Below are positions 36,388 to 47,971 of a DNA stretch of 64,000 nt, one piece after another. The notes under the pieces are model-generated. The model searched no databases and had not been told where the DNA came from. It saw nothing but the letters and a program-made list of their open reading frames with translations. The stretch is from Lunularia cruciata. Taxonomy: Eukaryota > Streptophyta > Marchantiopsida > Lunulariales > Lunulariaceae. How positions within the stretch are numbered: position 1 is the first letter of the stretch; each line of letters begins with the position of its first letter. The translations under genes were made by a program, and so were the position numbers. The stretch is from positions 70,680,001-70,744,000 of the forward strand of contig OX419757.1 in the NCBI GenBank assembly GCA_948567375.1. The letters are read 5' to 3'.

Positions 36388-37075
36388 ATGGGCCGGCCTG
36401 TCTCTCACTCAGGACGAACCTCTGATAGCTATTATGGTAACGCACCATGGACTAAAAACGGAAAGAACCCAAACTTCATCACACTCCACCAAGGCTAACA
36501 CTCCAAGACTCAAGATATTACTTACTAGAGAACTCAATGAGAGAGAGATAGTTTCAAATAAAAGGATGGTGAGTACCTCCTCACCCCTAGTTTATATACT
36601 TTTGAAATAGGTACACACCAAAGTTACTAATTCCTAGAGTAACTCAAGTTACTAGGTTAAAAATCAAATAAAGTGAAAAGCTAAAGCAATATCCATGCTC
36701 ATGGGAATATTCTCCTAAGCATGTGGTCTTATCTTGACCCAACCACTAATTAAAGAATTCTTTCACATGGGCTATCCTTGGACTATAGAAGAATTCAAAA
36801 CAAAAAGGCTTGTGGGTCCAAGAGTTCTCAACTCTGTCTTCAAAGCCAAATATCAAGGAATAATACCAAGTCAATACACTAGAATCCAAAATAGTGGTGC
36901 TCATCTTTTTCACTTCCTGTAAAGTAAGATCCCCTCTATCTTATCTATGACTAATTTTAGCTAATCATGACTAATGTAGAACCATCCTTTATCTCTACAT
37001 AGATAATATCTCTCAAGTAGTTGTAATACCAAATTAAATATCAAAATACTTCACAATGCACAAATGGGTGTTACA
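36388..37075 (-). repeat. 3' LTR of gypsy element 1
   Basis: About 688 bases. On the minus strand it starts TGTAACACCCATTTGTGCAT and ends in GGCCCA(T). Partner of 43265-43955; further copies bound gypsy element 2. The plus-strand frames of about 62 codons seen in every copy (MTQPL-KEFFHMGYP type) are LTR sequence and not genes. Confidence 0.88.
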
Positions 37076-37379
37076 TTTACCCCTAGACTAAGATTTCACT
37101 TTGTCTTCAAAGTGAAGGTCTCTCTACCTTCTAAGATACATCTTCAACTTATCATAGTTAATCCTATAAAAGTGTCTTCCTCCCAACTCCTTGATCATAG
37201 GTGTAATTGCCTCACAACTTCTTCACTATGAAAGGTCCAAAGTACTTAGGCAAAAACTTCTTTTGCACTCTCTTGAATCAAATAAAATCAGACAACATTA
37301 CACAATCTCCTTCTTTGAAGGCTCCACCTTCTTCTTGCATTGCTTCTTGTCATAGCTCTCCTTTTGTTTCCTTTGAGAT

Positions 37380-38300
37380 TGCTCCACTCAAACCATAACA
37401 ACTACTCTTGCCTCTTCCAATTCTATGAGTTGATCCTTCCTTGACTTCTCAACATGACCTCCTTGTGCTTTCTTTATTCTCTTATGAATGCTTTGGAAGG
37501 TAGGACAATCAAAGTGAATAGGTAAGGTAGAATCAATACCATATACCAATTGAAATAGAGAATATTTGGTAGAAGTCTTCATGGTTATCCTATACTTCCA
37601 CAAAACTATTTCCTTTCTTATTTCCTTGTCCCAATGATGTTTAGCCTCCTCCATTTTTGCATCTTTGGCAAACATCATGCACAAGGTCTCATTGGTTCTC
37701 TCTGCCAAGCCATTGGAATTTGGCTTATAGGATGTAGTTACTCTATGTGTGATAAAGGAATGTCATAGCATGGTTGTAGTAATGCTTCTTGTAAACTTTC
37801 CTCTTCTATAAGAAAACAACTCCAAAGGGCACCTAAACCTAGTGATAATCTATTCATAAAGAAATATCCCAACTTCATCTTCATTCTTATCACTCAATGG
37901 TCTAGCCTCAACCCACTTGGTAAGATAATTAGTAACTACCACAATGTACATTTTGTTCCTTGGGACTCTATTGAGAGAGGACCTACAAAATCAATTCCCC
38001 ACTTCTCAAAAAATCCTAGCAATGGAGTTGATCTAAGTGGTAGGGTGGAGGTAGACTTTCTAGAAAAAGCTTGACAAACATGACAAGTTTTGCAATAATC
38101 AAGAAAATCCTTGAAAATCCATCTCCAGTGGTAGAATCGTGAAAGTAGTTACCTTTCTTGCAAAGTATCCTCTACACACTAAACCTCCATGAAACTTTTT
38201 TATGATAAACCTTTCATTAAAATATTTTAATAGAATCTTCTTTACCCACTGCTCTTCAAAGTAGACCATATGCTCCTTGTTGAAAAAGAACATCCTCCAC
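37380..38300 (-). pseudogene. Integrase remnant, gypsy element 1
   Basis: The zinc-finger region (FHGGLVCRGYFARKVTTF, about 38130-38200) is followed by DYCKTCHVCQAF-like sequence near 38060-38100. GIDFVGPLS-like sequence (about 37980-38010) begins the core. AERTNETLCMMFAKDAKMEE and VYGIDSTLPIHFDCPTF (37388-37708) form its end. Several frame breaks separate the blocks, and part of the core is not readable. The role in intact relatives is insertion of the cDNA into the genome. Element 2 has the same blocks at 45607-45758 and 51994-52400. Confidence 0.8.
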
Positions 38301-38455
38301 CATTATGTAAGGTCTAGATCTTCCTCTCCCTAGCATGCATCCCTTCTGGAAAGTTACCTCTTGTGACAAAATCCACAATCTCCTTGTACTCCATTGGAAC
38401 CTCTTGAGTGACTAAGATTTTCATGAGCTCCTCTAGGAAGGAATCATCCATAGGT

Positions 38456-40048
38456 TCATTCTCCACCATGATTATAGACCCTAGATAACAAATCAACATT
38501 TGCATGTTTTTTCCTTGGCTTATCCTTAATAATGTAGTCATACTCAAACAAGAGTATCATCCACCTTGCTAGCCTTTCTTCCACATTAGGCTTGTTGAAG
38601 GTATACTTCAAAGGCTTGTGATCCATGACAATTGTGGTTTTCACTCCATCAAGTGGTCTGTAAACTTCTTTAGACCAAAGATCATTGCCAACCTTTCTCT
38701 ATCCGTAATAGAGTAGTTCTTTTCTGCTGAAACCATATGCTTACTAGCATAAGCTATTGCATGATCATACCTATCTTGGTCTAATTGACTAAGATGCATC
38801 CTATAGCTACATTGGAAGCATCAATGTAGATGATGAAAGGCTTACTCCAACCAAGTTTAGCAAGAATTGGAGCTATAACAAGAGATTGCTTGAGCTCCTC
38901 AAAAACTTTGAGAGCCTCCTTGTCCTCCAAAATCACCTTGTATTCTACACCCTTCTTCATGTAGATGGTCAATGTATAAGCTTTGTTGGAAAATGAGAAG
39001 ATGAACCTCCTATGGTATCCAACCATCCCCAAGAATTGGTGTAACTTTGTCAAGCTTGAAGGGAATAGAAGGTCTAAGAGTTTCCTCACCTTCTTAAGGT
39101 CAACTGCTATTCCATCCTTGGAGACAATGTGCCCCAAAAGTAGACCTTCTGCACAACCAAAAATGCACTCCTCTGGGTTGAGTGATGCATTTGCTTCATC
39201 CAAGCGTTGCAAGACCTTGATCAGGTGCTCAAAGTGCTCTTCCCTACTCCCATAAACACAAAATTCATCAATGAAGTCTCTCACAAATTTCCCCATGAAA
39301 GGTTCAACACCTTGTTCATGAACCATTGGAATGTGGCTTGAGCATTGCAAAGTCCAAAAGGCATAACCTTGAAAGCATAAGTCCCCAAAGGTGTGGTGAA
39401 TGTGGTGAGTTGTTGATGCTTTGATGAAATCTTGATTTGGTTATACCCATTATAATCATCTCCAAAACTATACCTCTCATGACGTGCAACCTCCTCCAAG
39501 ATCTCATCAATGAATGGCAAAGGGTAATAATACTTCTTAGCAACAACATTGAGCTTCTTGTAATCCACACATACAAAAAGCTTGCCATTATTTTTCTTCA
39601 TAATCACAATTAAAGACACCCATTCTGAATTCTCCACCTCAAAGATAAATCCATCCTCCTTGAGCTTATCAATCTCCTCCTTCATAACCAAAGATATTGG
39701 TGGACTAATATGATGTTGCTTTTGGTGGACTTGTCTTGCATGTGACTCCACCTCAATCTTGTGCTCCTCTAAGATGACTTCCTTTACATCCTTGTAACTA
39801 AAAGCAAACACATGGATGAACTTGTGGAAAATCTCCTCAAAATTTACCTTCTCCTCCTTTGTAACATTTGGACCATACTTGAGAGTAGATAACCTTCTCT
39901 CTATCTCCTCAAGTGTCAATGGTGATTTATCTTGGTCCTTCAAAACCTCTAGCTTAGGTGAAAAATCCATAACATACAAAGGATATACATCTAAATTGGA
40001 TTCATATTCACCCTCCTCCTTGGAAGTCTCCTCCATGCTTGTGTCCAC
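38456..40048 (-). pseudogene. Reverse transcriptase / RNase H remnant, gypsy element 1
   Basis: The best-preserved pol block. The N-terminal part (39281-40048, 255 codons) has EEIDKLKEDGFIFEVENSEW, GKLFVCVDYKKLN, YYYPLPFIDEILEEVA and VMPFGLCNAQATFQWFMNK. It then shifts frame into 38781-39350 (VRDFIDEFCVYG, then LNPEECIFGC, HQFLGMVGYHRRFI, FIIYIDASNVAIGC). The usual F/Y-x-D-D catalytic box reads FIDE, so the second aspartate is lost. The RNase H end (38456-38644) has VMDHKPLKYTFNKPN, YDYIIKDKPRKKHAN and VDLLSR. The block order is normal for Ty3/gypsy. Substitutions, a frameshift and the FIDE box show it is dead. Confidence 0.9.
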
Positions 40049-40049
40049 A

Positions 40050-40676
40050 CCTAAAGCTCCTTCTTCATCATCTGATTCCCAATAATCAAAAGATTTGTTT
40101 AGCTAAATGTGAAGTATTGGTGGTGTTAGTAATAGGAATTGTGACTCTATGGTTTGATGACCCAATCCTCAAGTACCATTTGTGCCATCAATCAGTTGTA
40201 TGTGCTACTCTCAACCATGGCCTCCCAAGAATCAACTCATAACTTGAATCCTTCAAGACTTGGAAAGTCATGAGATTTGAACTCCCATAACTTAAACTAC
40301 CACCTTATCCATCACTCCTATTGGTCAAACTTTTTACTTGTTTGCCATGCTCACCACAAATGTTGAAGGTCTGGGGGTATCATACACAATTTCTTCATCA
40401 ACCTCTCTGAGATGGCATTTATTGTTGATCCTCCTTCAACAAGTGCATCTTGATGTTGTGACCATTCCCTCTCACATCAATCTTGGAGGCATATTCACAA
40501 GCCTCCCATGGTGCTGGTTTGGCATCCACCATTGCCATTGATACTAGAGCTTTTACCTTCTTCTTCCTCTTTCTCCTTGTAGAACTCAAACCACCTCTAA
40601 GCTCCTTTCTTAAGGTAGGGTTCAAAGCAATCAATTGATCCACTATGATATTAGCCTTGTGACTACCAATATCCTC
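40050..40676 (-). pseudogene. Protease region, gypsy element 1
   Basis: Minus-strand blocks include a basic linker (GGLSSTRRKRKKKVKAL, about 40560-40610) and the retropepsin C-terminal signature YELILGRPWLRVAH (about 40205-40245), followed by VTIPITNT. The aspartate-containing N-terminal box is not readable because of stops. Identification rests on the LGRPWL signature and its place between gag and RT. Confidence 0.65.
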
Positions 40677-41912
40677 TCACACATTGTAGTTCCATTGTTG
40701 CTTTGAGATCAAGGAGTCTTCTATCCCCAACTTCTTCCTTGGAGTCTTTGTTGTTGATGGTGTTGAGGTGGGAGTGCTCCTAGTAGACATAGGAGTACCC
40801 TTGCTAGGAGTAAATCCTTTAGAAGAATGTACATCCTCTGCTAAATGAGCTCTCTTCTTCTCTTGTGCCAAAAGCTCCAAATTAAAACCCTTGGAGTTTG
40901 AGCACTCCTCCTTCTCATACTTACTCTCAACAACATCTATGGATGCTATCCCCTTATCCTTTTTTGAATTAGGAGCCACTTGGGTTTCACTACCTCCCTC
41001 TTTCTCTCTATTGGCTCCCTTATAACCCCTTCTTCCTGTGATGTGGCCTCTTCCTCCATAACAATTTCTATCATTGAAATTGTTGGCTGGTTGACCTCCT
41101 CTATATATATATATATAGCTTCCATAACTCCTAGGCCCTCTCCCTACATTCTGATCCACCTTTCTCTTCTCCCATAGTTGTGCCAGATTGATCTTGAGGT
41201 CTGCAAGTTGTTCTATGGTGGTTTGAAGTAGATCTTTTGGTGGAGGTGCAAGAACTAGAGCAATTATTACTTGTGTTGAAACCCTTGTCATCAAAGTATC
41301 AGAAGTTCCACCATACGTGTAGCCTTGAGGAGGATGCACAACCTCCTTCACACCAAATCACTCTCATCTCCTTCCAAACTCTCTCCTTCATACAAATTGC
41401 AATCTTGATAACTTCAACCTTGGAAGAAGGTTTCTCATATCTCACCTAACTTCTAATTTATGGTCTCAATCTTCCCACAAAATTCTTGGTGATCATGGGC
41501 CCTATGCCAATCATAGTAATCTCCACATCATCTCCACCATTCCTCAACATTATGAAAATCTGGACTCTAACCTCAACTCTTTCTACATAAACTCTCATTT
41601 TATCTCCATTTCCCTGTTTGAGAAAGGTAACATCACTCATCAATCTCTCAAAAGTCTCATCTGGAAGAAAATTCTCAGTGAGTGTTGAAGTCAAACTCTC
41701 CCAAGACTCTTCTTGCCCATCTCTCCTTTTTTTGTTTGGTATTCTGACTCAGACTATATAAGTGCTATATCCTCAAAGAAACTTGGTAATAATGAGGCCC
41801 ACTCATTATTTGTCCTCTCATTTTTTCTTATGCAAACTCTCTTGAAGTCTCTCACAAGGCCTCCACATCTTCTCCATCCTTGCCAAAGAAAACCGGAAGT
41901 TTCCTCATCTTA
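40677..41912 (-). pseudogene. Gag remnant, gypsy element 1
   Basis: Translation would begin near 41910 (MRKLPVFFGKDGEDVEALVR). It continues through LTSTLTENFLPDETFERLMS (41458-41694) into a C-terminal part (40677-41351) with an Arg/Gly-rich stretch (GRGPRSYGSYIYIYRGGQ) and a Ser/Thr/Pro tail. The first part matches the capsid region of gypsy Gag proteins. The YIYIY run comes from a short (TA)n expansion (about 41102-41117) inside the frame. No intact CCHC zinc knuckle was seen in this part. One or more frame breaks separate the halves. Confidence 0.75.
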
Positions 41913-43264
41913 ACCCCTCACTATTTTTCTTTTCTCTCAAATTTTTTTTCCTCTTTTCTTCTCTCTCACTCTATAACTAATAGATTATGTACATGACTAA
42001 CACCATTTGAGAAAAATCTACCCTAGGGAATACAAAGGTTTTGGTTGCTCCAAGATTTCTATAGCAACATCAAATCCTAGATTACATATTAATAGAACCC
42101 TCATAGATAGTTTATCCATAAGTTAAAAGATTATCTCCATTCATTAATCTTGAGAACTAGCTGATGAATATGACCGTATTTTTGTAGTTGTACTAAGACT
42201 CTCTACAAGATCTTTCACCAAAGTCTCCAAAAGTGCTTTTACTCTTTTCTCCAAGTGGTGTAGGTTTTTGGATCCACTCAACACTCCAAATTCTATTCTA
42301 AACTCTTTTTTCCTCAAATCCACACTACAATCACCTCAAAACCTTGGGGAACCTTGCAAAGTCTCAATTTCTACTCTTGATGACCATTTGTGTTCCCAAG
42401 ATATGTCTAAAAACTCAAACATGATTTTTGTTGTTCTCACACTACCCATGCCTGAGATCTCAACTCTGCAAAATTGACCCTTCCTCACAATGTCACCCAA
42501 ATCTCTCAACTTGTATGTCATAGTCCCTTGAAATTTTTTCACATTTGATAAAAACCCTAGGGTTTTCTCTCTTGCAAAATTCCATATCTTTTCATTGAGC
42601 CATTTGGCCTAGGCACCTTTCTATTCAGCACACATATTTCAGATTTGGTTTGAAAACCAACCATTCACTTTAAAAACTTATAATTATTTGTGCAAGAACA
42701 ATCTCTCTCTAATTTTTGTGTCAACAAGTAGGATACAATGCACTCAATTTTCTTGAAAATTTTCAGAATAACCCACTAAAAACTGAATAAATGGCAGACT
42801 CTGTACAAATTTCTAGAGAGCATGTAGTTGCAGGAGCAATCTACCCTATCAACCTTCAAAAATTCTAGCTTAGTGCGCATAATATCTCTCACAATAATTT
42901 CAAGTGTGCTAATTGAAGGATAAAACAAGTTATCATGTGTAGTTATTTCAAGTCCAGATCTCAAACTTGAGATTTTGCCAAAATCACCATAATCCCCAAA
43001 ATTTGCAATCCACCTCACACAATCTCTCCAAATCCTCTCATGTGTACAAGATGTACAAAATCACCTCAAAGACATTATAATGAACTATAGGGTATAAAAA
43101 TAGGTCCAAGTTCTCTAACAAAATTTCAGCCCTCTCCTCCCTTAATGTTCTCTCCAAGTGAGTTCTCTCCAAGTGAGTTCTCATAGCCTCCTTTTGTCTA
43201 AAATAGAGTTATTCGCAGAACATTATCTTGCCTTCTAGAGAGGTCTCGACAATGGAACCAAAAA

Positions 43265-43955
43265 TGTGGGTCAGATTGTCTCTCACTCAAGATGAACCTC
43301 TTATGGTTATTATGGTAGCATACCATGGACTAAGAAGGCAAGGAACCCCAACTCTATCATACTCTTCCAAGGCTAACATTCCAAGACTCAAGATATTACT
43401 CACTAGAGAACTCAATGAAAGCAAGATAATTGCAAATGAAAGGATTATGAGTACCTCCTCACCCCTAGTTTATATACTTGTGAAATAGGTACACACTAAA
43501 ATTACTAATTATTGGAGTAACTCAAGTAACTAGACTAAAATCCAAATAAAATCAAAAAGTCAAAAAAATATCCATGCTCATGGGAATATTCTCCTAAGCA
43601 TGTGGTCTTATCTTGATCCAACCACTAAGCCAAGGATTCTTTCATATGGGCTATCCTCGGATTATAGAAGAATCCAAAACAAGAAGGCTTGTGGGTCCAA
43701 GAGTTCTCAAATCTTTCCTCAAAGCCAAACACCTAGGAATAATACCAAGTCAATACAATAGAATCCAAAATAATGGTGCTTATCTTTTCTACTTCCAATA
43801 AAGTAAGGTCCACTCTATCTTAACTATGAATAATTTTAGCTAATCATGACTAATGTAGAACCATCCTTTATCTCTATATAAATAATATCTCTCAAGTAAT
43901 TATAATACCAAATTAAATATCACAATACCACACACATGCACAAATGGGTGTTACA
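43265..43955 (-). repeat. 5' LTR of gypsy element 1
   Basis: About 691 bases, partner of 36388-37075. The leader just inside (minus strand, below 43265) begins TTTTTGGTTCCAT, the same in element 2. It contains TGG but does not match the common initiator-methionine primer-binding site, so the primer tRNA is unidentified. A 16-base tandem duplication (CTCTCCAAGTGAGTT) lies in the leader near 43150-43180. Confidence 0.86.
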
Positions 43956-44613
43956 GGTCTAAGCATTGCTTACTCTAGAGTCTTGAGATCATTAATTATC
44001 TCATTGAAAATGTAAGATGCATTTGACATCTTTTCTATCAAACAAGATTATTGCTTAGAAGGAAAACAAAGTTTGTCAAACAAAGGCTTTTTCACACTCT
44101 TTGACCTTCTTGGCCCTTCATTTAGATGTTCTTTCTAGATCTCACCCAAGAACTCTACATATGAAGTTCCCTTTTGGGAGTATTCTCCTTTTTGGTATCA
44201 AGATAAGGAAACCACCACCTACTTTGGATGCCTTTTGTACACTTTTAAAATCTCTTCAAATCAATCTTCAAGATCAATTGTTCTTTGAAGAATCAACCCT
44301 ATAGCTTGGAAAGACAAATTGATTAGTTTCATCAACATGATCAGCTTGAATTTTCACATTGCTTTTTTACTCTCAAATTCTCAACTCATCAAAGAAGATA
44401 TCCCTACTTTTGATACCTTTTTTATATTAGGTTATCAGATTGAATTATTAGATTGAAGAAGAGATATTTTCAAACCCTCTTTATATCCTACAATGATCAT
44501 CCTTTCAACTTTCTTTGTGAAATTTCTCCTTTGCTCTTTAGAGCATAAGCAAGATAACCAAAGACTCTCAATATAGAAACATTAGGCTATAGTCCAAATA
44601 AGGCAATACCATT
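43956..44613 (-). mobile_element. Ty1/copia pol remnant continued (integrase end and hinge)
   Basis: The same copia element as 34900-36382, cut off by gypsy element 1. Minus-strand blocks from high to low coordinate are VSILRVFGYLAYALKSKGEI (44530-44600), a MIIVGY-like box (about 44500), a degenerate stretch, and GPRRSKSVKKPLFDKL (about 44060-44110). IFNEIINDLKTLE ends close to the junction at 43956. These are the integrase-end and hinge motifs that precede RT in copia pol, and they join naturally to the WVLSNLRPGRKA block left of 36383. Confidence 0.8.
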
Positions 44614-44619
44614 GATCTA

Positions 44620-45291
44620 TGAGCCGACCTATCACTCACTCAAGATGAACCTCTTCTGGTTATTGTGGTAATGCACCATGGACTAAGAAGGCAAGGAACC
44701 CCAACCCCATCATACGCCTTCAAGGCTAACAATCCCAGACTCAAACCATTGCTCACTAGAGAACTCAATGAGAAAGAGATATTGCAAATGAAAGGATGAT
44801 AAGTACCTCCTCACTCCTAATTTATATACTTGTGAAATAGTTATGTACCAAAGTTACTAATTACTAGAGGGAACTCAAGTTACTAGGCTAAAAGTCAAAA
44901 AGAATATTCAACATCATAGGAAATATTCTATTAAGCATGTGGTCTTATCTTGACCCAACCACTAAGTCAAGGATTCCTTCACATGGGCTATCCTTGGACT
45001 ATAGAAGAATCCAAAACAGAAAGGCTTGTGGGTCCAAGAGTTCTCAACTCTTTCTTCAACACCAAACACCTAAGAATAATTCCAAGTCAATATACTAAAA
45101 TCCAAAATAATGGTGCTCATCTTTTCCACTTCTTCTATAGTAAGATCCATTTTCTTTTAGCTATGAATAATTTTAGCTAATTATGACTTGTGGAGAAATT
45201 TCCTTTATCTTTATATAAAAAAATCTCTCAAGTACTTTTAATGCCAAACTAAACATCACAATACCACACACATGCACAAATGGGTGTTATA
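44620..45291 (-). repeat. 3' LTR of gypsy element 2
   Basis: About 672 bases, clearly homologous to 36388-37075. The inner terminus reads TTATA where relatives have TTACA, a transition expected from cytosine deamination. Confidence 0.86.
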
Positions 45292-45758
45292 TTTACCCTT
45301 GGACTAAGATTTCACTTTGTCCTCAAAGTGAAGGTCTCTCTACCTTCTATGATACATTTTCAACTTATTATAGTTAATCCTATCAAAGTGTCTTCCTCCC
45401 AACTCCTTGAGATCATAAACGTAATTGCCCCAAACCTTCTCTACTATGAAAGGTCCAAATTACTTAGGCAAAAACTTCTTTTGGACTCTCTTGAATCAAA
45501 TGGAATCAAACAACATTACCCAATCATCTTCTTTGAATGACTCCACTTTCTTCTTGCATTGCTTCTTGTCATAGCTCTCCTTTTGTTTCCTTTGGGCTTG
45601 CTCCACTCAAACCATAACAACTACTCTTGCCTCTTCCAATTTTATGAATTGATCCTTCTTTGACTTCTCTCCATCACCTCCTTGTGCTTTATTCAATCTC
45701 CTACGAATGCTTTGAAAGGTAGGAAGATCAAAGTGAAGAGGTAAGGTAGACTCAATAT

Positions 45759-46241
45759 TGTAAAATTCCAAGATCAAGGAGAGAAATAGGAGAATGGAAG
45801 ATAACATTGGGACACTTGAATGTGGGTTAACTCCAAATGCCTAGCATAAGTTTTGGCTCTTGTATTTATAGGGATCCTACAAGGCTCTTGTATTTATACG
45901 GATCCTACAAGGCTCTTGTATTTATAATGATCCTACAAGACTCTTGAGAAGCTTCTAAAGAAGCTTCTTTGAGCCGCTTTCTTGGAGTGTAAGCCAAGTT
46001 AATCGGGAAGCTTCTCAAGAAGCTTTCTTCTAGAAGTCATTTATTTGACATGCAAGCTAAGCTAGTTGGAAGCTTCTAGAAGCTTCCTTCTAGAAGCTAC
46101 CTACTTTGGAGTGCAAGCTAAGCTAGCAAAGAGGCTTCCCAAAAAGTTTCCTAGATACTTATGGAATATTCTAGGCTAATTTGTCTTATTTGCTATTTTT
46201 TTAGCCCTACTAACTTTGTCACTAAACTCCATATTGTTATA
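45759..46241 (-). repeat. 3' LTR of the chromovirus (expanded)
   Basis: 483 bases, starting TGTAAAATTCC on the plus strand and ending TTGTTATA. Compared with its partner it carries three rather than one GGCTCTTGTATTTATA-GGATCCTACAA units (about 45849-45940) and an extra AGAAGCTT-rich segment (46060-46130). Confidence 0.88.
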
Positions 46242-46254
46242 TATTTCTCCACCG

Positions 46255-46480
46255 CTAGTTGGTGACATCTTTTTCGCCAATGAAGCTTCAAACTCTTGGA
46301 TGGCCAGTTGTGCATTCTGGAGATCAGAAAGGGGTTCCCATGTGGCATCATGAAGGGGATACCCTTTCCAAAGGACCTTTTACTTCATATATTGTTGATG
46401 GCCTCGTTGAATGTGGCAATGCGAAAGGATACAATCAACTTTGTACTCCTTATAATCATTGATAGGAACATGAGGAGGGT
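46255..46480 (-). pseudogene. Chromodomain of the chromovirus
   Basis: Minus strand: YKVDCILSHCHIQRGHQQY, an in-frame TAA, then KVLWKGYPLHDATWEPLS followed by DLQNAQLAIQEFEAS. The WKGY, TWEP and NAQ-AI-EF positions are hallmarks of retrotransposon chromodomains, which bind histone marks and steer integration into heterochromatin. The domain directly follows the integrase C-terminus and ends next to the LTR, as in intact chromoviruses. Confidence 0.88.
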
Positions 46481-46500
46481 GAGGTGAGGTGAGGTTAGAC

Positions 46501-47365
46501 TTAAGAGGGAAAAGAATAGGGGTTAGGAATAAAGGGTTTCAACTTGGAAACATGAAAGACAAGATGGATGCGCATATGACAAGGCAAGGCAAGTCGATAA
46601 GCAATAGGAGTGACAATTTGGGTGACATCAAAGGGTCCTATCCAATTAGGGGTAAGTTTACGAGCTTGGGTATCAAGTGGAAGAGGGAGATTATTGGATG
46701 AGAGCATGACCTTATCACCAACTTGAAAGTTGAGATCACAGAAATGCTGATCCACATATTTTTTCTGCCAATTTTGAGCAACAAGGAGGTGAGATTTGGC
46801 TTGCTAGAGGGATTGGGAGATGGTGGGTCAAGAAGGTAGAAGTATGAGTGACATGAGATGGAGATGGAGCAAGAAGAGAATCTGGAACAAGTGTTTCTTG
46901 GCCAAAATTGAAAAAGAAAAGAGAGAAGCTGGTGCTTGCCAATTTAGAATTATTGTATGCAAACTTTGTAGCTACAAGACATTCATCCCAATTGGTATGG
47001 TGAATGTTGACAAAGACACAAAGCATATCTTCCAAGGTGCAATTTGCACATTCAATTTGTCCATCAATTTGAAGATTATAGACCGTGGACAAAGCCAGCT
47101 TGGTGCCAAGTATTTGGACAAGTGCTTGCCAAAAAATTCTAGTGAAGCAAGGATCACGGTCAAAGATGAGTATACGTGGTATCCTATGATGCTTGAATAC
47201 ATTGTTGAAGTAAATTTGTGCCAAAGTTAGAGCATCCACAATATCAACCATTGGTGCCAAATGGTTTTGCTTACTAAGCTTATCCACGAACACCATAATT
47301 GTTGTGTGACCTTGCTTTGTCAAGGCATCAAGGCAGTGATGAGATCTAAGCTCATATGTTCCCAA
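46501..47365 (-). pseudogene. Integrase core and C-terminal domain of the chromovirus
   Basis: The core (46736-47365) has IMVFVDKLSKQNHLAPM, RILIFDRDPCFTRIFWQAL and a block ending DGQIECANCTLEDML, so the D, D and E positions of the catalytic triad are all visible. FAYNNSKLASTSFSLFF follows. The C-terminal domain (46501-46755) contains FQVGDKVMLSSNNL, LTPNWIGPFDVTQIV and HLVFHVSKLKPF. A frame shift lies between them. Similarity to plant chromovirus integrases is strong. Confidence 0.88.
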
Positions 47366-47370
47366 TGAGT

Positions 47371-47690
47371 AGATGGAATGGGGAGTGGTTGAAGGAGTCC
47401 ACTCGGTTTTTGGTTATTGGCTTTGTTGTATTGGCAACTCTCATATGATCAAAAAAACTGCCAAACATCTTGTGCCATGTTGGGCCACCACCATTGGCGT
47501 TAGAGGGTACAAGGTCTTGAGTAGATGGAATGGGGAGTAGTAGATGGAATGGGGAGTGGTTGAAGGAGTCCACTCGGTTTTTGGTTATTGGCTTTGTTGT
47601 ATTGGCAACTCTCATATGATCAAAAAAACTGCCAAACATCTTGTGCCATGTTGGGCCACCACCATTGGCGTTAGAGGGTACAAGGTCTTG
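47371..47690. repeat. 171-bp tandem duplication inside the chromovirus integrase
   Basis: AGATGGAATGGGGAGTGGTT starts at 47371 and again at 47542. About 150 bases of each copy appear identical, joined by a short partial repeat (GTAGATGGAATGGGGAGTA). The 171-base period equals 57 codons and lies in the integrase zinc-finger region. The lack of differences contrasts with the decayed surroundings. Confidence 0.95.
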
Positions 47691-47971
47691 TCCAACCCCA
47701 TGTGACCAACTATTGGTAAATCATGAGCTTCTTGAAGGCACACAAGTTGGAGATCACCTTTGGCTGGAAGATAGATCTAGTCCTCATAGAATAGAAGGCC
47801 TTCCTTAAAGGAGAAGGTGTTGTACTCCTTGGTGTATGCTATAAGACAACCAAGTATCATTTGGAAGAAGGGATCTCGTTGTAGAGCTAACCAAAACTTG
47901 TTTTGGACCTTGGTGTTAATTGACACCGTCACAATTGCCACCATGATGAGAGGAAGAGACTTCAAATCAAG

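Larger units (their letters stand above)
36388..43955 (-). mobile_element. Ty3/gypsy element 1, full structure, dead
   Basis: A 7.57-kb element with both LTRs. It is flanked by GGTCTA at 36383-36388 and 43956-43961; a 5-bp duplication GGTCT is certain, and the exact LTR edge is uncertain by 1-2 bases. It is inserted in the copia pol between sequence matching the hinge before RT (right) and RT (left). Minus-strand order is 5' LTR, leader, gag, protease, RT, RNase H, integrase, 3' LTR. No chromodomain follows the integrase. By eye, about 15-20 of the first 100 aligned LTR bases differ, so the insertion is old. Confidence 0.88.

Noticed and set aside
36734-36922. Recurrent 62-76-codon plus-strand frame (MTQPL-GFFHMGYP type), also at 43613, 44950 and 55271
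   Set aside because: It recurs because it lies in the four LTR copies of the gypsy family, antisense to the element. It is not a conserved gene.
43240-43264. Primer-binding site of the gypsy family as initiator tRNA-Met
   Set aside because: The sequence next to the 5' LTR (TTTTTGGTTCCAT) does not match TGGTATCAGAGC, so the primer is left unassigned.
46820-47230. 136-codon plus-strand frame
   Set aside because: It is exactly antisense to the chromovirus integrase core, which has clear catalytic motifs on the minus strand.
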